Shown here: positions 1 to 12,030 of the stretch, in pieces
Position numbering within the stretch: position 1 is the first letter of the stretch
Layout of the letters: every line of letters begins with the position of its first letter
Assembly (NCBI GenBank): GCA_002205965.3
Contig: NADL03000648.1
Location: 372,001-436,000 of the forward strand
Length of the DNA stretch: 64,000 nt
From: Kappaphycus alvarezii
Lineage: Eukaryota; Rhodophyta; Florideophyceae; Gigartinales; Solieriaceae
Reading direction: 5' to 3'
The notes under the pieces: model-generated
The model's input: the letters and a program-made list of their open reading frames with translations, nothing else
Told to the model about the DNA's origin: nothing
The model's database searches: none
Made by a program: the position numbers and the translations under genes

Positions 1-1560
1 GAATGTGTGATATGGAGGTTTGCAGGCGTTTTGTTTGTATAATCCGTTTGAATAGGGCGGCTTGACATGCGTGGAGAGAGGAGTGGGGCAACTTTGGGTA
101 GACGCTGGACGGAAGAGTCGCTCATTGCGCGTGTATCAATCGCCAGTCCTTTCCGTACTCAAGTACTGTACTCTGTTGCTCATTGTACGGACGGTCGTGG
201 CATTGATATTTGGGCCGATTTCAATATCTACATCCATCGGCCTGTCTTGTGCAACTATTTCCCCCGGCACATGCAGTTTGCACAATAGTATGTGCAATAG
301 TTGCGGTACCACGTCCGAAAACTGAAGCAATATGCGCGCTTGTGATACTGGAAATGACCCGCATCATTCCGACGCAACGCTTCACAGCCATCGCCCCCCG
401 CCTTTGAAAAAAAACACGACCCACAAGTGCCCCATGGGCCACAGCAACCGGCCGCATTCGCAAACGCAGACAAGCTGGCAACAGAGCAGAGCAACCATTC
501 CTACTCACGTCCTCATCCTCCACATCAATCCTAAATGCAACACACATCCCACATCCCTATGCACGCAAACACCATACCACCACAAGTGCAGCACACTCCA
601 ACACCCAGCTCACCGCCAACAAACTTTGTCCCCTCCACACCCGCGTCACATGCGAAAATACATTTACCACGTCCCCGAAAACCGCCCAAATGGCCGAATA
701 CCTTCCCACGTACAGCGTGACACCCCCCTTGACTTGCTCCTGTCAGTATAGAATCCGCCTCGCCGCAAACAACGCGCGTATCGCAAAACCTAGTGCCGCC
801 ATTCCTTTCACGCACAACAAGGCGGCATGCAAGAGATGGCGCAGCGTGTGATAGTCTCGGTGACACTCCCCACGCGTCACTCGTGGGTGGGAATCGGAGG
901 TTTGATGGATGTTGCGGAATGCGATGTGGTGGACGGGTGGGGGCGGATGGTCCGGGTTGGAATGTTGGGATATGATGGCGTTGCTGGGTGCGGTGGACGC
1001 TTTGAAAGGGGCGGGAGGCGGAAGGGTGTGCAATGTCGTGTGGATTTCCGTGCCTTTCGGGAGGGGAGATGTTGTGCGAGGGTGGGAGGAATGTGGGAGT
1101 AAACTGTTGTTCTCGCGACGCTTTTAATTGGGGATGATAGGTAAGGGATGGTTCTGATTCCCGAAGCGTCGCTTGTTAAAGGCACGGCGCTGTTTTTTTT
1201 TGGGTTGTATTGGGGAAGAATGTTGCTTGCATGAGGTGGTGTTGAATTATTGTCAAAGTGGGGTTTACGGACGGCAGTTTGTAAATTGGGGAATTTTGGG
1301 GGCTCGCAATGTAGTATGTTGTCAAGTGTTTTCCATTGAAATGCAGTGATTGCCAAATCAAAGAGGGAATTCGAGGTGCATTTCGCAACAATTTTTGTCA
1401 TTGACGCAGTGGAAATTGAAGAACCAATGCTGCCAAGTTTGGAGATTCTAGCGCCCGTTGGATGCGACATGAGGGATCTTGCGCTGGGTGCAGAATGAGA
1501 ACAGGTGGTAATGACGCAAAGACTTTCTGTTTTTATGTTACCGGAAAACTCTAACGTCAC
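1..1560. other. Intergenic DNA with a strand-composition switch near 800
   Basis: No gene recognised. Bases about 330-740 are strongly C/A-rich on the plus strand (541-600: 27 C against 5 G by hand count). Bases about 850-1130 are strongly G/T-rich (961-1020: 29 G against 7 C). The long open frames here (332-751 plus, 877-1560 minus) follow from the absence of G or C on one strand and show no recognisable domain. Confidence 0.5.
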
Positions 1561-1984
1561 TAGTCATGGTTGGGAATGCAGCTAATGTACAGTTTACTGT
1601 ATAACCGTTTAAGGGTGTCTCTCCTTTGGAAATAGACTTGCGTGACAGAGATGAATTTTGGCTGGTGGAGCCGGTGGATATCCTGACCTGACTTTGATTA
1701 AGATTATTTTGAAAAGCGGCTCTGCAAATGCTCTACAAGTATCAATCTCGGTTCCGTAGTTGAGCTCTTGCCCCCAGATCAAACAACAGAAGATACTGAA
1801 CAGTACTAGAATTACCTTGTACAAACTGAATAGATCCATAAAGACGAACTGTACATCTTCTGCCACTGCCACTGTATTGTAACTGGTTAAAGCCGAAAGC
1901 ATTTTGAAAAAAGAACGGTTTTGCAGGCGCCCCGATCAACTGGCAGTGCAGAAAGAGGCCATTTTCATACTGTACCGCACGGCA

Positions 1985-2115
1985 GGATTTTACTGTACAG
2001 TACAGAAAGAACTAAATGCATTCAGTATCTACTGGACCGTTTAGCAAGGATACAGCTGTAGCATCGATTCATATTGTACAGTACCGGTACCGGTACAGAC
2101 TGCAGCACGGTACAG
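1985..2115. repeat. TGTAC-type palindromic repeat cluster
   Basis: Several overlapping units of the form TACTGTAC, GTACAGTAC and GGTACCGGTACC. The GTAC core is its own reverse complement, so the units read alike on both strands. The same motif recurs through the host segments of the window. Confidence 0.7.
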
Positions 2116-2864
2116 TAAAATCAAACGGCGAATTCCGGCATTCTCCTCTATGAATGATGTGCCAAGGATGAAACTTGTCGAAACGATATAAACGCAAAGC
2201 AGCCATTTCACGGTGGTCTACGAGAAAACAGTGCGCACTCATAGACCCTTTGCAAGTGGATTTTCATTTTCTACAACAAATGCCGTAATCGTTTCACTAC
2301 CCCAAACAATGAGGCCAACGGAATACACCATCATTACCGTAAACGACATGTGACATTCAAGTGCAGGACTCTTCAAAAATCCTGTCGAAATCACGTAAAT
2401 TCTCCTCTTCCTCTTCCCATTGCACTGGACCACTGCAATCTACACTTGCATCGGTCATGAGACTGGCAAAATTGCACACAACCGTCCGCAATCACCGCAC
2501 CTAACGCAATACCATATTGCCTCAGATTTTCTCAGCACATCTCAACGGTTGTCGAAACCTTAGCCATGATGTAGAAAGGTATACTCTTTTCTTGCCGAAA
2601 TTCGGATCTCATGAGTAATCACACAGGACAAGTTAGAGTGCAATACTGTTTGCTTGGTACAGCATCACATGATCTGGAATATGTCCACATGCTGTCCGCT
2701 GGAGCAGCTAGCAACACTGTTGGATTCCCAGTTTGGGAACCGCAACCGATACAGAGGGCTCTTATTTTCCGACAGGGATAGACTGCGCGAATGTATCGCA
2801 TCCCCCCTCAGCCCGACTCTCTGCACATCCCATGCTCATGTTGACATCACCCACCAAAACTCTT

Positions 2865-2918
2865 TACAGAACTGTATACTACAGTTTAGTACAGTACTGT
2901 ACAGTACTGTATATCGTA
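2865..2918. repeat. TGTAC-type palindromic repeat cluster
   Basis: A dense run of CAGTACTGTACAGTACTGTA-like units forming overlapping palindromes; same dispersed family as at 1985, 44265, 51483 and 53371. Confidence 0.75.
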
Positions 2919-3931
2919 ATGCTCGACGGGCATGTACTTTCAATATGGCCAACACGTGTAATGCTGGTCGTATCGGCAGTTCGCATTCGCTTGTCCCATA
3001 ATTCAAACACGTGTACATTTGAGCAGACGTTTGTTTGGAACTAATTTACAGTACTGCACATCCTGGGTGACAAAGGCAAGCACCAATTTTTTCTTGAAAA
3101 AACTGAAAGTTGAACAGTGGCTTTTCTTACAGTAATCCCAGATTAATGTTAATAAAAGTGTGCTTCATCAACAGACTAGGACACTACTACGTATAGAGAG
3201 GGAAGTGCAACGTGCAGGGCCACTAAAATTAACCAGCTTTGGAGGGAAGGCAAACATCTTGCATGTTGCGGATTACGACCAATCACTGAAGCTGCACACG
3301 TGGACCAAACGGCATAGCTCAGCTTTTTATGAATGGGAAATGTAATGTTAATATTAATGTTAGTGTGTGAGTACAAAATTACCTCTTTTCTGAAAAACAG
3401 ATTACTGTAAACAATTTTAAATGAGTCTGTACAAAAATGTAATGTATACGTCATTTACGCAATTACTTTCTGACTGCCCAAAAACTAAGCATACTTTAGA
3501 TTTCACCTGGCTGCCCAACATGTGCAATTAACCCACAGAACCAAGTGTTGACACAGGACGGTGTCACAAGATTTGGACAGTGATGCTATTGTTCTTTTGG
3601 CTGTCCATCCGACCACTACTCTCCAATCTTGCAAATCAACAGTTAGGGCACACTGCTAGTGGAAGAGGCGAGTGCCACCCGACAAGGTTATCCAGCTCAT
3701 AGCCTTCAGTTCAGGGTGGCGGTTTAGGCGAGAGCAACCCGCCCGCCCAGTTGAGGAAAAGGCCTTTGATGCTATGCCAAAGGGGGATGATAGCATAGTG
3801 GCAATACCGTGCGGGCCTCGTTTTTAGAGGATGGTTTTAGAGGGAGATATACAGTATTCATTCTTTACTTAAATGAAGAGTGTACAGCGACTGACCGACT
3901 ACTCAGTAAAGAGCTAACTAAATGGACCAAA

Positions 3932-5124
3932 TCAGTCACATGCAGTGGCTGTAACAACAGGATGGCCATAGCCACCGACGACCGCATCGCGCAACTGCCA
4001 CGCTGGGAGATGCGCGTGCGAACAGTAGCGTCCATGGTGTGGCATTTCGTGGCAACACAGGGTACAACTCTTCGATAAATAACAGTTTCCGGAGAATGGG
4101 CACCGAGGGAAGCAAAAACTAGGGGCTGGTCGCGGGAAGACCGGGTCGCGGGAGGGCTGGGAGGGGGGCACCAAGCGCCTTGACATCTTGCGTTGTTGGT
4201 CTGGGACCTTGCGTTGGTGCCCACCGGCGACTTGCGTTGCTTTCGTGAGTGAGGACTGCAGAAATAGGGACGACGGCGACTTCACATGCGGTGGGCCGGT
4301 CCGGGAGGTCAGCTTCAGGGTCACGGGGGGTTGCACGAGGATAATGTCGGCCGGCCTACAGTCCGCACCTGGGACATGATTTTCAACTTCAACCTCATAG
4401 TCTAGACCAGCGGAGCGAAAAACGTGCCACACGAGCATGTTGCGGACGGAGTTGTGGCGGTGAAAGAGTCCAAACTCTGGGACCCAGCGGCCTGCGGCAT
4501 GATCACCGTGGACATTTAGGTGCTGCTGGCAGTGGTGGCATTTCAAGGGCAACGAGTCTGTGTAGACTAGGAGACGGAGGTGCCTGCACAGCATAATGCT
4601 CCAGTGCTCCGACGTTCCCTGCGTCGCAGCGGTGGGATTCGCAAGTAGGAAAGCGGCTGCCACGCTGTGACGAAAGGCCAGGCTGCGTATGCAATGATGG
4701 GTTGCTTTCCCGGAGTGGCAGCTAGGATCTGGCACCCTCATCCATAGGTCATCTCCCCAGAACACCTTTACCTTGGCCTCTTTCTGCGCCCGATTTAGAT
4801 GAGATTGAAGATTGACGGCCATGTCAGGCAAGGTAGGCAAGGTCAAAGGAACCTATGTCGGTGACGAACGGATCGCCTTGGATCCGGCGGACGAAGTTGA
4901 GCAGAGGCGAGTGTGACTGATTGACCAGGAAGGATCCATCGCCAAAAGCGCGTTTCCAAAGTACGGTGACGGAGCGGCGAGTAGAGCAGGCTGCTGTGCG
5001 TAAGCGAGCGGGGCGGCGTCCGGAATGCTGGCAGAGACAACCCCGTGCAAGTATGAACCGACAACAAAGAACCCATTTCCTCCTAGACAGAGAGGAAGAC
5101 TCTCAGGTGTCATCCGTCAAGGAG
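3932..5124 (-). mobile_element. LINE-type retrotransposon, 3' end of ORF2
   Basis: This is the C-terminal part of a non-LTR retrotransposon polyprotein on the minus strand. A C-rich motif (CHHCQQ...VHGDHAAG) is followed by HRHNSVRNMLVWHVFRSAGL and a RPADIILV-like motif. The pattern C-x2-C, GDH, R-H-N/D-x3-R and RPAD is the tail I associate with a LINE family whose C-terminus carries an endonuclease-like zinc motif. Upstream (about 4850-5113, minus) a block with LCLGGNG resembles the GGLGL motif between the RT thumb and the C-terminus in the same family. The readable frames change between blocks and no complete ORF exists, so it is a dead copy. It stops exactly at 5124, where Gypsy-1 is inserted; I could not recognise a continuation beyond 10603. 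The copy at 42297-44215 is a relative on the same strand. Confidence 0.6.
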
Positions 5125-5481
5125 TGTAGACGTGCGGATCCTCCTGACAGGCCAGCGTAGAAACTACCACACTGACTACGACTACCTCTGCTTGTGCCTG
5201 TTCCCTTTCCACCGCGCGCCTACCTGACGTACCTTTGGCGCGCGCATGGGATACTAACGTGAGACCCTGACTACGTGACCCTCTACGAGAAAGCTGAATA
5301 CGTGCGACTACCTTACGAAGAACGTGAAGACTACGTCAAACCGAAACGTGATCCGAGTAACTACGTTGTCAAGGATACTTACGTGAAGAAGCTGACCAAG
5401 TACCGTCGTACACTACTACGCTTGGTAACGAAACGTGATCTTCACTACGAAAACGAGGAACTACTTTACGTTACGTCTCTA
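5125..5481 (+). repeat. Gypsy-1 5' LTR
   Basis: A 357-bp copy starting TGTAGA and ending CTCTA, matched by 10246-10602 at about 96% identity. It contains 13 ACGT tetramers, about nine times the random expectation. An open frame from about 5275 (MTLYEKAEYV...) lies inside the LTR and runs on past its inner end, which is unusual for an LTR. Confidence 0.9.
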
Positions 5482-5518
5482 AAAATTTCTATCGAGCTCG
5501 AAGACTGTCGGGACTACG

Positions 5519-6510
5519 TTGATGCGCATACGTGACGGAGGAGGATACGATTCACCGCCGCCACCTGCACGTCGACGAACCGATAACATACGCAGAAAAA
5601 TGTCAAGTCGACCTGGCGAAACGTTTCAACCTGTTGGCCGTGGGGCCGTCACTGTATTCACGCCGATTACGCATCTAGTGCTCACATCGGTCGACCCCGT
5701 GTCCGTTTCTAAATTTTTACGTGAACGTGAAACATACGAACGTCAAGTGGAAGAAAAACAAGCTGAACCCCTACACTACGGGCAGCTTCGTACAAAGTTT
5801 CCGTTTACGCGGGTCTACTAGACACCCTTGTTTTCCTCGGAAAGTTTGACACAATCGCTCCGGACGTCGAAGCAAAAGATCTTACATCTGAACACATCAA
5901 AACGTTTATTACTTCGGTGATTACTGTATCTACGTCCGGATTCGACCCCAAGGTTATCAATGGTGCACTCTAGGGAATACGTGTCCCGTCCAAGATCGCG
6001 TACCCAGAGGTACGAATCCTTTTTTACGTTAACGACTTCTTCCAACGTCTTGAAGCGGTTGGTTACGGTGAATTTCGTACGCAGAACCCGAAAATGACAG
6101 TCGAATTACTTTGCGAACGTCTCTACCCCAAATAATTACGTGAAGCTATAAAACAACGTGTTGAATACAATACGAGTTTGGATAAGAACGTGAAGAAATT
6201 CGTCAAGGAACTTGTTGACGAGGCAAAAGCTTGCCAAAAGTACGGTCAACGTAAGACTCCTACGGATCCCAAGGATGTACCCAAGGACACTGGATCACCA
6301 TCAACACGTACAACTCCTACGCCTAAAGCACCCATGTGCTTATGGCCACCTCACGCTGCAAAAGGTATACGTCACCGTATTAAGGACTGCCGCTCATGTC
6401 CTGAAGAAGAGAAGGAAAAAATCCTTAAGAACCACCGTGACGAGCTGGAAAAGAAACGTAACGCGAAGAAGGACTTCAAGAAAATACGTAAAAAGAAGAA
6501 ACACGTCGGA
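5519..6510 (+). mobile_element. Gypsy-1 gag-like region
   Basis: Lysine- and arginine-rich open blocks between the LTR and the protease, ending in a very basic stretch with many KKR/KRK runs. I see no clear CCHC knuckle. The gag assignment rests on position and charge. The fossil is broken here. Confidence 0.5.
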
Positions 6511-6519
6511 AAGGAAAGC

Positions 6520-6930
6520 AATGTCGTTTTTGCATGTACGTATGCAGGAAAGAAACGTGACTACATTATCGCCGACACAGGAACAGGCGTTAACGTCATG
6601 GATAACACTCTTTTATCACGCATTCAAAACGACAACGGCAAAGTCGAAGTACGAGAACTTAAACCACCTCGTTTTTTCAACGTCGCCATCGAGAATACTA
6701 CGGAATCCAAGCCGATTAACGTCATATGCACTAAGGCAGCGGTCATGTCCACAGAAATTCACATACGTCACGGGAAAACGTTAGTACTTCGTAACGTTAT
6801 GTGGATGGTCACGGAAGATGGTTGTAAGGACCCGCTACTAAGTCGGGCAGTTCTTGAACGTTTGGGACTAGTAGCCCGGGATATCATCGAACGTGCAGCA
6901 GACCGCCTTGGTGGAGAAGTTGACGTATCC
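6520..6930 (+). mobile_element. Gypsy-1 aspartic protease region
   Basis: The motif IIADTGTGVNVM matches the D-T/S-G active-site signature of retropepsins, preceded by a hydrophobic beta-strand-like segment as in Ty3/Gypsy proteases. It lies in the expected place between gag and reverse transcriptase. Confidence 0.7.
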
Positions 6931-7149
6931 GAACTCGGCGGAGACGCACCAGGACGTGTATCTCGTATCCTCAACGAAGGAGTTTAGCACTCCAACGGAG
7001 GAGTCGATGAACTTGATACTGGGACAAAGGAATGGAACGACTTTGGAGAGGATGAAGGCGACGGAAAAACAAACGGGATCAAAAACTCTTTACGTGAAGC
7101 AGAAGAAAACGGGATCTCTAAGGAAGGACGTAATACGCTACAGGCTATC

Positions 7150-7960
7150 TTGAAAGAATTTCCAGACGTTCTAGGTATCCGACTTGGAAATGATGGACCT
7201 GCACTCGTACTACCGATGACTATCGAACTGCAGGACAACGCACGTCCTGTTCGTGCAGCGCAACGCCGATATCCACCAGAAAAACGTGAATTCCTGGAAC
7301 GTACGACGAACAAACTCTTGGAACTTGGTTGTCTACGTATATCAACTGACACAAAATGGGTCGCAGCACCCTTGATCGTACCCAAGGCACTTCCAGACAT
7401 GTTTAGGCTTACTGTCGACCTACGTCTTATCAACGCGGTAACGAAACCCATGACGTGGCCGATGCCCAACATCGAGAGTGAACTCGTCGACTTACGTATG
7501 TCACGTTACTTCGCTCTAATCTATTTCGTTAGTGGATATTGGCAGTTACCTCTAGACGAGGAATCGCAAAAGTACCACACGTTCATGGCAACGAACGCCT
7601 GTGTTATGCCTACGAGAACGGTACAAGGAGGACGTAACTCAGGAGCAAACTTCCAAAGTCCAGTCGAGCCATGCTTCAGTGAACATTGTCACGCATTGAA
7701 GGCATGGATAGAAGATTTTGCGCTCCACGCTCGTATCGAACAGCAACTGATTGCAGAACTTATACAATTTCTCACGACCTGCAGGAAACGTAACCTCAAG
7801 GTATTACTTACAAAGAGTACGTTCTTTACTAAAACGTTGAAGTGGTGCGGTCTTGTTATCGACGAAAAAAGTGTACGTCTCGACCCACGCCGACTTTCTG
7901 GCTTGACGAACGTTTCCAAGCCTGAAACCGCAGCAGAACTATGCGAATTCGTACACTGCG
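7150..7960 (+). mobile_element. Gypsy-1 reverse transcriptase region
   Basis: Recognisable Ty3/Gypsy RT landmarks occur in order: an RRYPPEKREFLE lead-in, a KWVAAPLIVPK strand, LTVDLRLINAVT, SGYWQLPLDEESQKYHTF, the PTRTVQGGRN segment and a KRNLKVLL-KSTFF segment before the connection domain. SGYWQLPL places it with Gypsy elements rather than Copia or LINEs. Confidence 0.85.
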
Positions 7961-8079
7961 TCACGTGGATATCAAAGTCGATACCGGACTTTACGGAACG
8001 TATTGCGCCACTGAGAGCACTACTCGAAGACGCCCACAAGAAAAGCAGATCACGTACGAAACGTTCAGTTAAGAAGTAC

Positions 8080-8620
8080 TCCGTTCATTCTCTGGGCTGG
8101 GATGACGAACATGACGTCGCGTTCGAAACGTTACAAGAACAACTACGTACGTCCGTCAAGCTATCTCATCGTGATCAGACGAAAGAACTTTGCGTATACG
8201 CCGACATGAGTGAACGTTACTGGACAGGAGTCGTAACTCAATGCAACGTAGAGGAACTCGAGAAGTAAGTAGCTGAGCAACGTCACGAACCACTTGCCTT
8301 TCTGAGTGGAGAGTTCACGGGGCCCGAACTGGCATGGAAGACGTACGAGAAAGAAGGTTACGCGATAATGCAAACGTTTCAACATATAGAATATTCACTA
8401 CTATGCGAAGAAGTACGTGTTTTCACTGATCACCGTATTCTACTTTTCTGCTACTCGCCGACCACGTTGGAGCCATCTCCTGGACGTCATGAATTGATGA
8501 AAGTCTTACGTTGGGCTGTTTTCCTTTCGCAGTTTCAATATCGCATCGAGCACGTTGATGGAGAACTTAACGTTATGGCCGAGATCATGACACGATGGAT
8601 GCGCGGGTATCGTAGCGAAC
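8080..8620 (+). mobile_element. Gypsy-1 RNase H region
   Basis: LCVYADMSERYWTGVV corresponds to the first RNase H strand (normally a D-A-S-x-x-G-x-G-A-V pattern). VFTDHRILLF and FQYRIEHVDGELNVMAEIMTRW match the F-T-D-H-x-x-L and H-V-x-G-x-x-N-x-x-A-D-x-x-S-R-W strings that close this domain in Gypsy elements. Confidence 0.8.
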
Positions 8621-8819
8621 GTTCTGCTGTACGAAAGATTACATACCGTCTCTTGGAGAAAGCCGTCGTACCCTCGCCTGAGTCAAACGAATTCGAATGG
8701 CCACATGTCGATAACGTCATCGAGGCCCAGGAAAAATATAATGTTTCAAGACTGAAGAACGCCGAACGTAATGGAGAGTCCCTCTGGAACGTTAAGGGAA
8801 GAATTTGGATCCCCGACGA

Positions 8820-9620
8820 AGCGGACGAACTTCAACTACGTCTACTTATTATCGCTCACTGCGGATCTGGTGGTCATCGTGGAGCCGAGTCTACTGTGGA
8901 CATACTACGGAAACAATTTACGTGGAAAACTATCAAAGACGACGTACATGATTTTGTCTCTAACTGTATTCACTGCCTAATGGCAAAGACTGGAAACAAG
9001 ATACCACGGCCTATGTCCGAAACGTTACACGCCTCTGCTCCGAACGACGTCGTGCACTTCGACTACTTGTACATGGGGCCGGGTCAAGACGACTTCCGCT
9101 ACGTTGTCGTGATTAAGGACGACCCATCAAGCTACGTTTGGTTACGCAAGGCAAAAACGACTGATGCCGCTACAACAGTCACTCACTTGGCTTCATGGAT
9201 ACGTACGTTTAGCGCAATGAATACGTGGGTAAGCGAGCAAGGTTCGCATTTCAAGATTAACGTGATGGAAATTCTCGCAAATGAATACAAAATACGTCAC
9301 AGATTTACCGTCGCGTACTCTCCCTGATGTAACGGAACCGTTGAATCCGTTAACAAACATGTACTAGCTATATGCCGCACGTTGGCCCCTTAGCTAGGAC
9401 TCGCTCCCAACGACTGGACTGACATCATCGCTATCGTTGAAAACGGACTTAACGAAACTCCTTTACGTCGACTTGGCACGCGTGGAGATGGAACGTACCG
9501 TTGTCCCCATGAAGTTATGACAGGAATACGTCCACGCCGTACTTTACTACTTGGTACTGAGCATACTCCCGAAACAGTTGAACGAAAAACTCTAGAACGT
9601 GTCAAGGCTACGCAACTAGC
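8820..9620 (+). mobile_element. Gypsy-1 integrase region
   Basis: A zinc-binding-like head (H...GGHRGAESTVDIL...C-x2-C) is followed by the catalytic core, with a VVHFDYLYM strand carrying the usual first acidic position. The arrangement is that of retroviral-type integrases. It is preceded by RNase H and followed by a GDYVLVR segment, the typical integrase C-terminal strand. Confidence 0.75.
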
Positions 9621-9719
9621 ATGTATCGACAAGCTTCAAGAGACCATACAGTACATGCACAAACACGTCGAAACTTCGGTCTCAAAAACACGTTTACGAC
9701 AACTACGAGCTCACAATCG

Positions 9720-10200
9720 CAAGACCAACGTTGTTCAACCTACCTTCATAATCGGCGATTACGTTTTAGTACGGCGAGCACAAGACAAGGGCCACAAGCT
9801 AAACTTCCGATGGTTGGGCCCAAGACGTATTACGAATGTTGTGAGCGAACTGGTCTACGATGGCTCTAAACTCGATGGTACCTCTACGTAACGTGTTCAC
9901 TGTGTACTTTTAAAACTGTATCGTACGTAGGATGAAAACGAGCCCGTAAAACCTGAGCTATTGGAACTAGCTAATCCACCGAAGCGCAATATGAACTCGT
10001 CAAACGTATACACGATGTTGGCGAAGCAAATGAAGGCTTATTATTCCACGTAGACTGGACAGGTCTACCGGACAAACGAGACTGGACCTGGAATAACGTT
10101 CATGATCTTTACAATGACGTACCCGAAATCGTTACAACGTACCTTAACAACGTGAAAGTCAAAAAACATTTAGTCGAAAAGGTCAAGAGCATCCTTCCTC
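9720..10200 (+). mobile_element. Gypsy-1 integrase tail with chromodomain-like segment
   Basis: FIIGDYVLVRRAQDKGHKL is the GPY/F-type integrase tail, with FRWLGPRRI. Further on, LLFHVDWTGLPDKRDWTWN and a following PEIVTTYLNN resemble a chromodomain (hydrophobic-V-x-W-x-G..., TWE-like, I-x-x-Y/F). That would make this a chromovirus. The match is weaker than in Gypsy-B. Confidence 0.5.
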
Positions 10201-10245
10201 TTCCTTCATAATCACACCCAGCAAGCTGAACGTGCGCAGAGGCCG

Positions 10246-10602
10246 TGTAGATGTGCGTATCCTCCTGACAGGTCGGCGTAGAAACTACCACACTGACTAC
10301 GACTACCTCTGCTTGTGCCTGTTCCCTTTCCACCGCGCGCCTACCTGACGTACCTTGGGCGCGCGCGTGGGATACTAACGTGAGACCCTGACTACGTGAC
10401 CCTCTACGAGGAAGCTGAATACGTGCGACTACCTTACGAAGAACGTGAAGACTACGTCAAACCGAAACGTGATCCGAGTAACTACGTTGTCAAGGATACT
10501 TACGTGAAGAAGCTGACTAAGTACCATCGTACACTACTACGCTTGGTACTGAAACGTGATATTCACTACGAAAACGTGGAACTACTTTACGTTACGTCTC
10601 TA
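10246..10602 (+). repeat. Gypsy-1 3' LTR
   Basis: The 357-bp counterpart of 5125-5481. It is followed directly by GGAG, the duplicated target. Confidence 0.9.
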
Positions 10603-11130
10603 GGAGACATGATGGAGCGCTATAAAAGAGGAATGCTGCAGAGATTCAAATTCAGCTGCCGGCTTAGCGGCGTGCTAGGGGTCAGCAAGCCGAAACGCGT
10701 GAAGTACACGGCATTCCGAGGCAACTGGGCGGCGCGTGTGGAAACGCACCCGGAGGTCCCGGGCCTGTTCTAGCAGAGAAAGTGTGCAGTGGCTCCTCTC
10801 CACTTTGCTGTGCAAGGACGCCTTGGAAAAGGAAGTGTTACCCAACGGGGCCCAGGGGCAGCTCAAAACCGTCGGCGGGACGTTCTGAGGGCCGAAATTT
10901 GGCCAAGAATGCCGCACGGTCCACCGGCAAAGTGTGCCGCCAGGAGATGCGCGGTTTGTGGTGATTAATGGAAAGACCATAAGACGGACCGCAGAGCACA
11001 AGAGATCGCGGGGCTCGCTGTAGATCTGTGAGTGACCCATTATTGCGCCGTAATCTGGCCGTAATCGTACCACTGATTCAGTATGATACCTGTTAAGGAT
11101 AAATCTCCTCAGGAATTTTCTCAGAGCCAT
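10603..11130. other. GC-rich flank of Gypsy-1, origin unclear
   Basis: Composition resembles the LINE-bearing DNA left of Gypsy-1, and the DNA becomes AT-rich at about 11130. If the LINE was split by Gypsy-1, its middle part should lie here on the minus strand, but I could not recognise RT motifs. The minus frame at 10675-11130 has no recognisable domain. Confidence 0.4.
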
Positions 11131-12030
11131 TTATCTCAAGACGGGGGTGTTGCAAGCGACATGAGTGATACCTAGGCATGGTTGTGGGAATGAGAGGACG
11201 GCAAAGGGCTACAAGTAAATATAGAAGGAGCAGGGCCTACCTTATAAGAAATACTTCGTAGGGCAGAAATTGACGTTTAACTACTGACCTACTTGCCCCT
11301 GCACTTGAAGTTATCTCCTAGCATGCTTGCACTCTCCGAGAAGAATAATTTAATCAGCTTATGTAGACTTTTTGGCCGACCTTAAAGCCTCAAACATTCA
11401 AAATACCACAACATGCGTTCAAGTGAATTTTGTTGACAAGATTGACTAAAAAAAAATATTACAACGGCAAATATCTACGTTTTTTATTGGAGCGCGAAAA
11501 CTGCCGGGCTAGAATTAAATTTGTACTTATACACTGTCACAAAATTTAAGTCTGGTATCTTAGGGCACCCTACAATCTACTACCTTCAATTGCTTCCACC
11601 TTTCCACAAAAAAGCTGTGTCATGAATTGGAAACAGTGACATGATTTCAAACGTATGCAAATTCATGTATAGTATCCATATTAGGTCCTATTTTTGATGT
11701 TTTTCGCATGTACGTTTTCAGTGCTTATCAATGCCCTCCTCCGTCTATCCGTCAAATTAGCGGTTCTATCGCAATCGACAAAAGAAGCATGGTCGAAGAG
11801 TCCCCCTGCTGGTTTCCATGGGCGCTCGAAAGAATGGTCCACTCGCGATCTGGAAAAATAAGGGGCGATCGGGATCGACTGTACACTATTTTTGCCAATT
11901 GGGCGAGTGCGGGGGCACGGGATTACGGACTTCTTTCATTTCAACCGGCGTTAGGCATATGTAACTTCATCTCAGACCGCAATTAGATAACGTTCTTGTA
12001 GTTCGATTGCTGAGTGGAATCGCCTTCTCC

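Larger units (their letters stand above)
1561..3900. other. Intergenic DNA, no gene recognised
   Basis: Only short open frames without recognisable domains, plus the TGTAC-type repeats listed separately. A minus-strand frame at 1609-1902 has a hydrophobic segment resembling a signal peptide, but nothing else supports a gene. The stretch 3530-3900 may hold the 3' tail of the minus-strand LINE that follows. Confidence 0.4.
5125..10602 (+). mobile_element. Ty3/Gypsy LTR retrotransposon (Gypsy-1), broken copy
   Basis: A full-length LTR element by structure: two 357-bp direct repeats enclose gag, aspartic protease, reverse transcriptase, RNase H, integrase and a chromodomain-like tail, in the Ty3/Gypsy order. 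The four bases GGAG before the first LTR (5121-5124) recur straight after the second (10603-10606), as a target-site duplication. The LTRs differ at about 13 of 357 positions, so the insertion is fairly recent. The coding region is open in several long blocks but has at least half a dozen breaks, so this copy is a fossil. The whole element is remarkably rich in ACGT. It lies inside, or at the edge of, the minus-strand LINE at 3932-5124. Confidence 0.9.

Noticed and set aside
332-751. 139-codon open frame, plus strand
   Set aside because: His/Pro/Thr-rich text produced by G-poor C/A-rich DNA; no domain and no coding pattern.
877-1560. 227-codon open frame, minus strand
   Set aside because: More than half is Pro/Ser/Thr/His text from C-poor G/T-rich DNA; no recognisable domain or start context.
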